Below, piece by piece: positions 42,793-51,029 of a DNA stretch of 64,000 nucleotides. Numbering within the stretch: position 1 is the first letter of the stretch; every line of letters starts with the position of its first letter. This DNA is from Polyangium spumosum (lineage in GTDB: Bacteria; Myxococcota_A; Polyangia; Polyangiales; Polyangiaceae). The DNA is taken from NCBI RefSeq assembly GCF_009649845.1, contig NZ_WJIE01000005.1, forward strand, positions 62,001-126,000. Direction: 5' to 3'. The notes beneath the pieces were generated by a model that made no database searches, was not told the origin of the DNA, and was given only the letters and a program-made list of their open reading frames with translations. Position numbers and translations under genes: made by a program.

Positions 42793-45597
42793 ATGTCGAA
42801 CGAACTTGCTTCGGGCGAAGGGGATTCGTCCATCCCGGAGAGCGGGGCGCGTCTGCCCTTTTTGCGCCGTCGCCTCGGCCCGATCCTCGGTTTTGCTGCG
42901 GCTCTCGCGGCGCTCGCCGCCCCGCGGATGGCCGAAGCCTCCTCTTTTGCCCTCTTCGAGAGCGGTCAGGTGCGGCCGCTCGCGCTGTCCCCCGACGGCA
43001 ACAAGCTCTACGCGGTCAACACCCCCGACAACCGTCTGGAGATTTTCTACGTCACGAGCTCTGGCCTCCTCCACATCGGCTCCGTCACGGTGGGCCTCGA
43101 GCCGATCGCGGTCGCGGCGCGCAGCAATGGCGAAGTGTGGGTGGTCAATCATCTCTCGGACAGCGTCAGCGTGGTCGACGTGACCCCTGGTTTTGCGCCG
43201 CGCGTCGTGCGGACCCTGCTCGTCGGAGACGAGCCACGCGACATCGTGTTTGGCGGGCCCGGCAAGGGCCGCGCCTTCATCACGACGGCCCACCGGGGCC
43301 AGAACGCTCCTTTTGATCCCGAGCTCACGACCCCCGGCGTCGGCCGCGCCGACGTCTGGGTCTTCGACGCGACGAACCTCGGCCCGAGCACGCTCGGCGG
43401 CGCTCCTCTCCACATCATCCCTCTGTTCACGGACACCCCGCGCGCGCTCGCCGTGAGCCCGGATGGGTCACGCGTGTACGCCGCGGGCTTTCACACGGGC
43501 AATCGGACGACGGCCATTCATCGGGACCTCGTGGCGGCGGGCGGAGGCCCCCCGGCGCCGCTCACCGACTACCTGGGCGTGGAGCAACCTCCCACCGCCC
43601 TCATCGTGCAATACAACGGCGAGAACTGGGTCGACGAGACGGGCACCACCTGGGATCCGGCGGTGAAATTCAACCTGCCCGACAAGGACGTCTTCGTCAT
43701 CGACGCCACGGCGAACCCGCCGGCCCCGCTCCCGGGCGCGTCGGGCTTCTATTCCGGCGTGGGGACGGTCCTCTTCAACATGATCGTCAACCCGGTCAGC
43801 GGGAAGGTCTACGTCACGAACACCGAGGCGAACAACCTCCAGCGATTCGAGGGCCCGGGGACGTTCGCCGGCTCGACCGTACGCGGGCACCTGCACGAGG
43901 CCCGGATCTCGGTGCTCGGCGACGGCACCGTGAGCCCGCGGCACCTCAACAAGCACATCGATTACAATGCGCCGCCGGCGCCGCTGCCGAACCCGACGAA
44001 CGAAAAGAGCCTCTCGACGCCCCTCGAGATGGCCATCACGCAGAACGGCCAGAAGCTCTACGTCGCCGCCCACGGATCGAGCAAGATCGGCGTCTTCGAC
44101 ACGGCGCAGCTCGAAAACGACACATTCGTCCCGAACGCGAGCAGCCACATCATCCTCGACGACGGCGGCGCGCCCGTGGGGCCGACGGGCCTCGTGCTCG
44201 ACGAGGCGCGCGGCCGGCTCTACGTGCTCACGCGGTTCGACAACAAGATCGCGGTCGTGAATACGGCGACCAAGGCCGTCACCGCGCGCGTCCCGCTGTA
44301 CAACCCCGAGCCTCCGAGCGTCACCGAGGGCCGCCCGTTCCTCTACGACGCCCGGTTCACCTCCAGCAACGGCGAGTCGTCCTGCGCGAGCTGCCACGTC
44401 TTCGGCGACGTCGATAGCCTCGCCTGGGACCTCGGCAATCCCGACACCACCACGGCCCCCCTGCCGGGGCCGATCTCGCTCGTCATGCCGGAGTTCTTCG
44501 AGACGTTCGACGATTTCCACGCCTTCAAGGGCCCGATGACGACGCAGAGCCTGCGCGGGCTCGCGAACCACGGCCCGATGCACTGGCGCGGCGACCGCAC
44601 CCGAGGCGACGAAGAGCCGAGCGTGCAGCCGAATGGAGGCTCGTTCGACGAGCGCGGCGCGTTCAAGGAGTTCCAGGCGGCTTTCGTCGGGCTCATGGGC
44701 CGCACGGAGGTGATCCCCGACGAGGACATGGAGGCGTTCGCGGACTTCGCGCTCCAGATCATGTATCCGCCGAATCCGATCCGGCACCTCGACAACTCCC
44801 TCACGCCGGATCAACAGGCCGGTCGCGACCATTTCTTCACGCCGGACGTCGCCATCTTCCGGTCGTGCGAGCAATGCCACAGGCTCGACCCCGCGGCGAA
44901 CGCCGAGTTCGGCGAGCCCATCCCCGGCTTCTTCGGCACGGACGGCCAGTACATCCTGAACGAGATTCCGCAAGGAATGAAGATCCCGCACCTGCGCAAC
45001 CTTTATACGAAGGTTGGGATGTTCGGCATGGGGGAAGTCTCGAACATCTACCCTGGCGACAATGACTTCCAGGACGATCAGATCCGCGGCTTCGGCTTCG
45101 TGAACGACGGCAGCCACGACACCATCTTCCGCTTCATGCAATCGATCGGGTTCGATCTCCTGAGCGGCTTCAGCCCCGCCGGATTCGACGACCGCCCGGG
45201 CGGCGACGGCGACCAGAAGCGGCGGCAGGTCGAGCAATACATCCTGGCCTTCGACTCGAACCTCGCGCCGATCGTCGGGCAGCAATTCACGTGGACGAAA
45301 CACAACGGCGCCGCGGCGAGCGCGCGCCTCGACCTCTTCCTCGCGCGCGCGGACGAGGGTGAATGCGACGTCGTGGCGAAGATGCGGTTCGCGACCGAGG
45401 AGATCGGCTTCCTTTACGTCGGCGGCAACCAGTTCGTCTCGAGCAAGCAGTCGTTCGGGCCGCTCTCGCGGCCCATGCTGGTCCTCGTCGCGCAGCTCCT
45501 CCACAGCGAGCTCACGTTCACCAGCGTCCCCCCGGGGTCCGGCGAGCGCATCGGCATCGACCGCGACGAGGACGGGATCCGCGACGGCGACGAATGA
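42793..45597 (+). CDS. Secreted YVTN/Lactonase-like propeller with C-terminal dihaem cytochrome region
   Basis: The 934-residue protein has a signal peptide (about residues 20-50), then an N-terminal beta-propeller with YVTN-like strands ([57 protein letters not shown]) to about residue 500. The C-terminal part has two c-type haem motifs: CASCH (531-535) and CEQCH (692-696). Spacing suggests a MauG/cytochrome-c-peroxidase-like dihaem fold. ATG 42793 has an AAAGAGG site. Periplasmic or surface redox function is inferred; the substrate is not known. Confidence 0.82.
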   Translation: MSNELASGEGDSSIPESGARLPFLRRRLGPILGFAAALAALAAPRMAEASSFALFESGQVRPLALSPDGNKLYAVNTPDNRLEIFYVTSSGLLHIGSVTVGLEPIAVAARSNGEVWVVNHLSDSVSVVDVTPGFAPRVVRTLLVGDEPRDIVFGGPGKGRAFITTAHRGQNAPFDPELTTPGVGRADVWVFDATNLGPSTLGGAPLHIIPLFTDTPRALAVSPDGSRVYAAGFHTGNRTTAIHRDLVAAGGGPPAPLTDYLGVEQPPTALIVQYNGENWVDETGTTWDPAVKFNLPDKDVFVIDATANPPAPLPGASGFYSGVGTVLFNMIVNPVSGKVYVTNTEANNLQRFEGPGTFAGSTVRGHLHEARISVLGDGTVSPRHLNKHIDYNAPPAPLPNPTNEKSLSTPLEMAITQNGQKLYVAAHGSSKIGVFDTAQLENDTFVPNASSHIILDDGGAPVGPTGLVLDEARGRLYVLTRFDNKIAVVNTATKAVTARVPLYNPEPPSVTEGRPFLYDARFTSSNGESSCASCHVFGDVDSLAWDLGNPDTTTAPLPGPISLVMPEFFETFDDFHAFKGPMTTQSLRGLANHGPMHWRGDRTRGDEEPSVQPNGGSFDERGAFKEFQAAFVGLMGRTEVIPDEDMEAFADFALQIMYPPNPIRHLDNSLTPDQQAGRDHFFTPDVAIFRSCEQCHRLDPAANAEFGEPIPGFFGTDGQYILNEIPQGMKIPHLRNLYTKVGMFGMGEVSNIYPGDNDFQDDQIRGFGFVNDGSHDTIFRFMQSIGFDLLSGFSPAGFDDRPGGDGDQKRRQVEQYILAFDSNLAPIVGQQFTWTKHNGAAASARLDLFLARADEGECDVVAKMRFATEEIGFLYVGGNQFVSSKQSFGPLSRPMLVLVAQLLHSELTFTSVPPGSGERIGIDRDEDGIRDGDE

Positions 45598-45787
45598 ATG
45601 CGAGCCATCGCTCGGGCGCACGTGTTTTTCATCTCACCATCGACACCCGCGCGACGGTCTCCTGCGTCGACTCTCTGGCGCTGACATCACCGCACAAAAT
45701 CGATCGGCTCGACCACGAAGCCTTGTTACAGAGCGCGGCAACGGATAGCCTCCATGATCCCATCGGGGGACATGACCAGGAGATGCC

Positions 45788-48700
45788 ATGGCCGCGGAGT
45801 CGACCCTTCCCGCCCTCGATGGGTTCCATGGGGATTCCTTCGAAGGTTTCACGGCGCTGACCCCCATCTACGAGGGGGCCGAGACCTTCGTATTCCGCGC
45901 CCGGTCGGTCGCCGACGGCAGGCGTGTCGTCCTCAAGCAGACGAAGAACGAATATCCCACGGCCCGCGAGGTGGGGCGGCTCCGGCGCGAGTTCACGATC
46001 CTGCGCGAGCTCGGCGAGGAATGCGCGCCCGAGGCGCTCGCGCTCGAGGAGCACGGCCGCGGCGTGGTCTTGATCATGGCCGACATCGGCCACCCGACGC
46101 TCCGCGAGATCCTGGAGAAACGCAGGCTCGATATCGAGACCGCGCTCACGATTGCCCTGTCGATCACGAACGCGCTCGCCGCGGTCCACCGGAAGGGGAT
46201 CCTCCACAAGGACGTGACCCCGCGGAACATCCTCGTCGAGGAGGCGACCTGGAGGGCGCACCTCATCGATTTCGGGATATCCGCGCGCCTCTCCCGCGAG
46301 CTCCACGCGCCGACGGGGCCGCGCTCGCTCGAGGGGACGCTCCTCTACATGGCGCCCGAGCAGACCGGTCGAATGAACCGCGCCGTGGATTCGCGGGCGG
46401 ATCTCTACTCGCTCGGCGTGATCCTTTACGAGATGCTGACTGGCTCCGTGCCCTTCGCGCAGCGCGAGCTCTCGGAGATCGTCCAGAGCCACCTCACGCG
46501 CCCGCCGGTGCCGCCGCGCGAGCTCGTGCCGACGGTGCCCGCGCCGCTCTCGGACCTCGTGATGACGCTGCTCGCGAAGACGCCGGAGGAGCGATATCAG
46601 AGCGACGCCGGGGTCCGCGCCGACCTCTCGGAATGTCTGCGGCAATGGAAGGAGAAAGGGACCATGGCGCCCTTTCCGCTCCGTCAGCGCGACAAGGCGC
46701 CGGAGCTCCGCCGCGCGCAGCGGCTTTATGGCCGCGAGAAGGACATCGACGCGCTCCTCCAGGCGTTCGGCCGCGCCCGCGCGCGCGGCCCCGAGCTCTG
46801 CCTCGTCTCCGGCTATTCCGGCGTGGGGAAATCGGCGCTGGTCCACGAGATCCACAAGATCATCGCGCGCCACGGCGGCGGCTTCTTCATCTCGGGCAAG
46901 TTCGACCAGATCTCGCGCGACGTGCCCCTCGCGCCCGTCGTGCAGGCCCTGCGGGAGCTCGTGCAGCAGCTCCTGTCGGAGCCGGAGGAGGTGCTCGCGC
47001 GCTGGCGAAGAGACCTCCTCGCGGCGCTCGCGGGCAATGGTCGCTTGCTCACCGAGCTCGTCCCCGAGCTCTCGCTCGTCCTCGGCGAACAACCACGCCT
47101 GCCGGAGTTGCCCCCGGATCAAGCACGAAACCGCTTCGAGTTGACGCTCCAGAACTTCCTCGGCGTCTTCGCGACCGAGGCCCACCCGCTCGTCATCTTC
47201 CTCGACGATCTCCAGTGGATGGATCCCACCTCGCAGCGGCTCCTGCAGCTCCTGCTCACGGACGCGTTCAGCCGCCATTTGCTCGTCATCGGCGCGTATC
47301 GCGACAACGAGGTTTCGCCGGGCCATCCGCTCACGACCCTGCTCGACGAGCTCGAGGGCGTGGGTTTTTCGGCCGCGAAGATCCACCTCTCGCCCCTCGA
47401 TCGCGACATGGTCGGGAGCCTCGTCGCCGACACGCTCACGAGCGCGCCCGAGGAGGTCCGGACGCTCGCGGACCTCGTCCACGAGAAGACGCAGGGCAAC
47501 CCGTTCTTCGCGCACCAGTTCATGGTCGCCTTGTACGAGCGCGACCTGCTCCGCTTCGACGCGGAGATCGGCGCGTGGCAATGGGACACCGCGGCCCTCC
47601 GCGCGGCGGACGTGACCGACAACGTGGTCGACCTCATGGTCGGCGTCCTCCGGCGCCTCTCGCCGGAGACACAACACGTGCTCGAGCGCGCGGCCTGCAT
47701 CGGCCATTCCTTCGATTTCGGCTCGCTCGCGACCATCGCGGAGAAGCCGGCGGACGAGGTCGCGGCGGCGCTCTGGGAGGCGCTGCGGGCGGGGCTCGTC
47801 GTGTCGCTCGACGGCGATTACAGGTACCTCGAAGCCGGGCCGGGCAGCTCGGCGCGGGGGCTCTCGGCGTCGCTCTTCGGCGTCCGTTATCAGTTCGTCC
47901 ACGACAGGGTCCTCTCGGCCGCCTACACGCTCGCGGCGCCGGAGCAACGAACGCAGCTCCACCTCTCCATCGGGCGCCTCTTGCGGAAGCGCTCGGGCGA
48001 GCGCCCCCGCGACGAGGACCTGCTCGATCTCGTCCACCATTTGAACCTCGGCGCCTCGCTCATCACCGACCCGGCCGAGCGGCTCGACGTCGCCGAGATC
48101 AATCTGCGCGCCGGCCGGAGGGCGAAGGCCGCGACGGCCTATCACGCCGGCGCCGAATACACGCGCGCCGGGAGGGAGCTGCTCCGCGAGAGGGACTGGG
48201 ACACGCGCCACGATCTTTGCTTCGAGCTCCTCCTCGAGGGCGGCCAGTGCGCGTATCTGAGCGGCGACTCCGCGCAGGCCGAGTCGCTGTTCACCCGCCT
48301 CATGCAGAAGGCGAAGACCGACCTCGAGCGCGCGTCGATCCACCGGCAACGCATCTACAATTTCACCTCGCACGGCCACTTCACGGAGGCCATGCAGGTC
48401 GGCTGCGACGCGCTCACGCTCCTCGGCCATCCGCTCACGATGGAGGACCTCTCGTCCTTCGACGTGATGATGGGGGAGCTCGCGAAGATCACGACGAACC
48501 TCGGCGGGCGGCGAATCGAGGACATCGAGGGCGCGCCGGAGGCCCAGGATCCGGTGATCCAGGCCGTCATCGGCATCCTCGATTCCATCGGCGACGGCGC
48601 GCATCACCTCGGCCCGGTCGTCTTCGGCGTCATTGCGCTTCGGGCCGTCAACGTCTCGCTCGTGCATGGCCCCACCGAGGTCGTCGCGTATCCCCTCGCA

Positions 48701-50956
48701 GCCGCCGGCTACATTCTCTCGACGATCCTGGGGCGTGTGCCCGAGGGTATCGCGTTTTGCCAGCTCGCCGAGGCCATCAACGCTCGGTTCCCGAGCGGCA
48801 TGCAGCTCACGCGGCTCAACGTGGCCTGGGGGAGCTGCATCTCCATGCAATACCCGATACGGGAAGCCGCGCCGCTCTGGGCCGCCGCGCGCCATCGCGG
48901 CGTGGAGTCGGGCGAATACCACATGCTCGGGGTCGCCTGTTTCCTTGAATCGATGGGGGAGCTCTTCGCGGGGGATCCCATCGAGCAGGTCCTGGAGAAC
49001 GCCGACAGGAACCTCGCGCTCACCCGTCGCACGCGGCAGCCGATGGCCATCGCCACCATGACCCTCGTCCGCCAGGCCGTGGCGTGCCTCGCCGGCAAGA
49101 CGCAGAGCTGCACGTCGCTCGACGACGATACGTTCAATGAAAAGGAGTACGTCGCCCGCCTGGATGACGAGCATTTCGGTAACTCCAAGGTCCACCACGC
49201 CGTGGTGAAGACGCTCGTCTGCCTCGTGCAGAGCCAGTACGACGAGGCCTGGGAGATCTCGCAGGAGGCCGAACGGACGATCCTCTATGCCGGCGGCAAC
49301 CTCGCCTCGAAGATGCACCCCTGCCTCCGCGCGCTCGTCCTCCTCGGCTTACCCCGCGCGGAGGCCCCTGAAGAGGCGGAGCGACGGGCGGCAAACTTGA
49401 AGAAATGCCGCACGGAGGTCGCCCAGCTCGCCGCCTGGTCCCCGAAGAGCTTCGGCCACCTCGAGGCCCTCGTGAACGCCGAGGCGGCGCGCGTGGAGGG
49501 GGACATCGAAGGCACGATCCGCCTCTATGAGCGCGCGATCACGCTCTGCCAGGAGAACAAGGCCCCCCATTTCGAGGCGCTCGCCGGCGAGCTCTGCGCC
49601 AAATTCTACCTGAGCATCGGCGCGCCGACGGCCGGCGGCGGGTACATGAAAAACGCCTACCGCGCCTACGCGCACTGGGGCGCGGCGCCGAAGGTCGCGG
49701 CGCTGGAGAATGAGGCCACGCACATCTGGCCCGCCCTCCGCGAGGTCTCGCGCACGCGCTCGGCGTCCGCCACGAGCAGCCAGAGCGCGTCGCTGGCGAC
49801 GAGGACCCTCATCGGACAAACCAGCTACGGTAGCCTCCGCGACGCGGCGCTCGTCGTCCGCGCCGCCCAGGAGATCGCCAGCGAAATCGACCTGCTCAAG
49901 GTGATCGATCGGCTCGCCAAGCTCGTCCTGGAGAACGCCGGCGCCGACCAGGGCTCGCTCATCCTCGCGCGGGACGGCGGGCTCGTCGTCGAAGCGACCT
50001 TCCAGCCCGGCCAGAGCTCGCTCGACGTGGGGCGCGGCCAGCCGCTCGAGAAGGCGCCGCATTGCGCGAGGAGCGTCATCCATTACGTCACGCGCACCCT
50101 CGAGTACGTGGTCCTCGACAACTCGCGGAAAGCGTCGCGGTTCTCGGACGACCCCTACATCCAGGAGTTCGCGCCGAAATCGATCCTCTGCTTGCCTTTG
50201 CTCCACCAGGGGAGGCTCTCCGGCGCCCTCTACCTCGAGAACCGGATGACCCCCGGCGTCTTCGACGCGGCGCGCGTCGAGCTGCTCGGGCTCCTCTCCT
50301 CGCAGGCGGCCATCGCCATTGAAATCGCGCGCCTCATCGAGAGCGACCGCGCGGCGAACGAGCAGGTCAAGCGCGTGAACGAGCGGCTCGAGATGGAGGT
50401 CGCGCACCGGACGGCGGAGATACGCCGCGTCAACGACAGCTTGTTCGAGACGAACCAGGCGCTGGAGAGCGAGCTCTGCGAGCGCAAGAAGATCGAGCAA
50501 GAGCGCGCGGAGCTGCACGAGCAGGTCATCGCGGGGCAACGCGCGCGCCTCGCCGAGCTGTCGACGCCGCTCTTGCCGATCACGAAGGACATCGTGGTGA
50601 TGCCGCTCATCGGCACGATGGATACCGAGCGCGCCGAGCAGGTGCTCAGCGTGGCCCTCGACGGCGCCCAGCGCCTCGGGGCTCGGGTCGTGATCCTCGA
50701 CGTGACGGGCATGAAGCACGTCGATACACAGGTGGCCGGGATGCTGGTGAGCGTGGCCTCCGCGCTCCGGCTGCTCGGCGCCGAGACGGTCCTCACGGGC
50801 ATCGGGCCGCGCATCGCGCAGACGCTCATCGCGCTCGACGTGGACATGAAATCGTTCGTCACGCTGGGCACGCTCCAGAGCGGAATGGAGTACGCCCTCC
50901 GTCGATCGGGCCATTCGAACCTCGGGGCCCCGCGTCGAAGCCGCCCGGCGCGATAA
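45788..50956 (+). CDS. Giant kinase-ATPase-TPR-GAF-STAS signalling protein
   Basis: The 1722-residue protein is soluble. Residues ~20-290 are a Hanks-type kinase: K50 (RVVLKQT), HKD at 140-142 (LHKDVTPRN) and D161FG. An AAA/AfsR-like ATPase follows with Walker A GYSGVGKS (342-349) and Walker B FLDDLQWMD (D473, D474). A long TPR-like region leads to a GAF domain (~1350-1510), a coiled coil and a C-terminal STAS domain (~1590-1710) with DVTGMKHVDTQVAGM, like RsbR-type proteins. Relatives with this front end usually finish in a histidine kinase; here STAS replaces it. ATG 45788 has an AGGAG site. Confidence 0.9.
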   Translation: MAAESTLPALDGFHGDSFEGFTALTPIYEGAETFVFRARSVADGRRVVLKQTKNEYPTAREVGRLRREFTILRELGEECAPEALALEEHGRGVVLIMADIGHPTLREILEKRRLDIETALTIALSITNALAAVHRKGILHKDVTPRNILVEEATWRAHLIDFGISARLSRELHAPTGPRSLEGTLLYMAPEQTGRMNRAVDSRADLYSLGVILYEMLTGSVPFAQRELSEIVQSHLTRPPVPPRELVPTVPAPLSDLVMTLLAKTPEERYQSDAGVRADLSECLRQWKEKGTMAPFPLRQRDKAPELRRAQRLYGREKDIDALLQAFGRARARGPELCLVSGYSGVGKSALVHEIHKIIARHGGGFFISGKFDQISRDVPLAPVVQALRELVQQLLSEPEEVLARWRRDLLAALAGNGRLLTELVPELSLVLGEQPRLPELPPDQARNRFELTLQNFLGVFATEAHPLVIFLDDLQWMDPTSQRLLQLLLTDAFSRHLLVIGAYRDNEVSPGHPLTTLLDELEGVGFSAAKIHLSPLDRDMVGSLVADTLTSAPEEVRTLADLVHEKTQGNPFFAHQFMVALYERDLLRFDAEIGAWQWDTAALRAADVTDNVVDLMVGVLRRLSPETQHVLERAACIGHSFDFGSLATIAEKPADEVAAALWEALRAGLVVSLDGDYRYLEAGPGSSARGLSASLFGVRYQFVHDRVLSAAYTLAAPEQRTQLHLSIGRLLRKRSGERPRDEDLLDLVHHLNLGASLITDPAERLDVAEINLRAGRRAKAATAYHAGAEYTRAGRELLRERDWDTRHDLCFELLLEGGQCAYLSGDSAQAESLFTRLMQKAKTDLERASIHRQRIYNFTSHGHFTEAMQVGCDALTLLGHPLTMEDLSSFDVMMGELAKITTNLGGRRIEDIEGAPEAQDPVIQAVIGILDSIGDGAHHLGPVVFGVIALRAVNVSLVHGPTEVVAYPLAAAGYILSTILGRVPEGIAFCQLAEAINARFPSGMQLTRLNVAWGSCISMQYPIREAAPLWAAARHRGVESGEYHMLGVACFLESMGELFAGDPIEQVLENADRNLALTRRTRQPMAIATMTLVRQAVACLAGKTQSCTSLDDDTFNEKEYVARLDDEHFGNSKVHHAVVKTLVCLVQSQYDEAWEISQEAERTILYAGGNLASKMHPCLRALVLLGLPRAEAPEEAERRAANLKKCRTEVAQLAAWSPKSFGHLEALVNAEAARVEGDIEGTIRLYERAITLCQENKAPHFEALAGELCAKFYLSIGAPTAGGGYMKNAYRAYAHWGAAPKVAALENEATHIWPALREVSRTRSASATSSQSASLATRTLIGQTSYGSLRDAALVVRAAQEIASEIDLLKVIDRLAKLVLENAGADQGSLILARDGGLVVEATFQPGQSSLDVGRGQPLEKAPHCARSVIHYVTRTLEYVVLDNSRKASRFSDDPYIQEFAPKSILCLPLLHQGRLSGALYLENRMTPGVFDAARVELLGLLSSQAAIAIEIARLIESDRAANEQVKRVNERLEMEVAHRTAEIRRVNDSLFETNQALESELCERKKIEQERAELHEQVIAGQRARLAELSTPLLPITKDIVVMPLIGTMDTERAEQVLSVALDGAQRLGARVVILDVTGMKHVDTQVAGMLVSVASALRLLGAETVLTGIGPRIAQTLIALDVDMKSFVTLGTLQSGMEYALRRSGHSNLGAPRRSRPAR

Positions 50957-50967
50957 AAACGAGAATG

Positions 50968-50999
50968 CCGCCCGCCCCGCGACGCAGCGGAGCGGGCGG
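50968..50999. terminator. Strong bidirectional hairpin between convergent genes
   Basis: CCGCCCGC-C-CCGC (50968-50980) pairs with GCGG-A-GCGGGCGG (50987-50999): a 12-bp GC stem with one mismatch and a 6-base loop. It sits between the stop of the giant kinase and the stop of the propeller-dihaem gene and can serve both directions, although T-runs are absent. Confidence 0.65.
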
Positions 51000-51029
51000 T
51001 GTCCCCTCAGGCGCGGGGGAACTCGGCCT

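Noticed and set aside
45600-45640. A 5-bp hairpin (CGAGC/GCTCG) followed by TTTTT after the propeller-dihaem gene
   Set aside because: The stem is short and the T-run is about 10 bases away, so it is not convincing as a terminator.
45629-49318. A very long open frame (about 1229 codons) on the minus strand, opposite the giant kinase gene
   Set aside because: It is a shadow of the 1722-residue gene caused by high GC in third positions. The translation is Arg/Glu/His-rich without domains, and the opposite strand has clear motifs.
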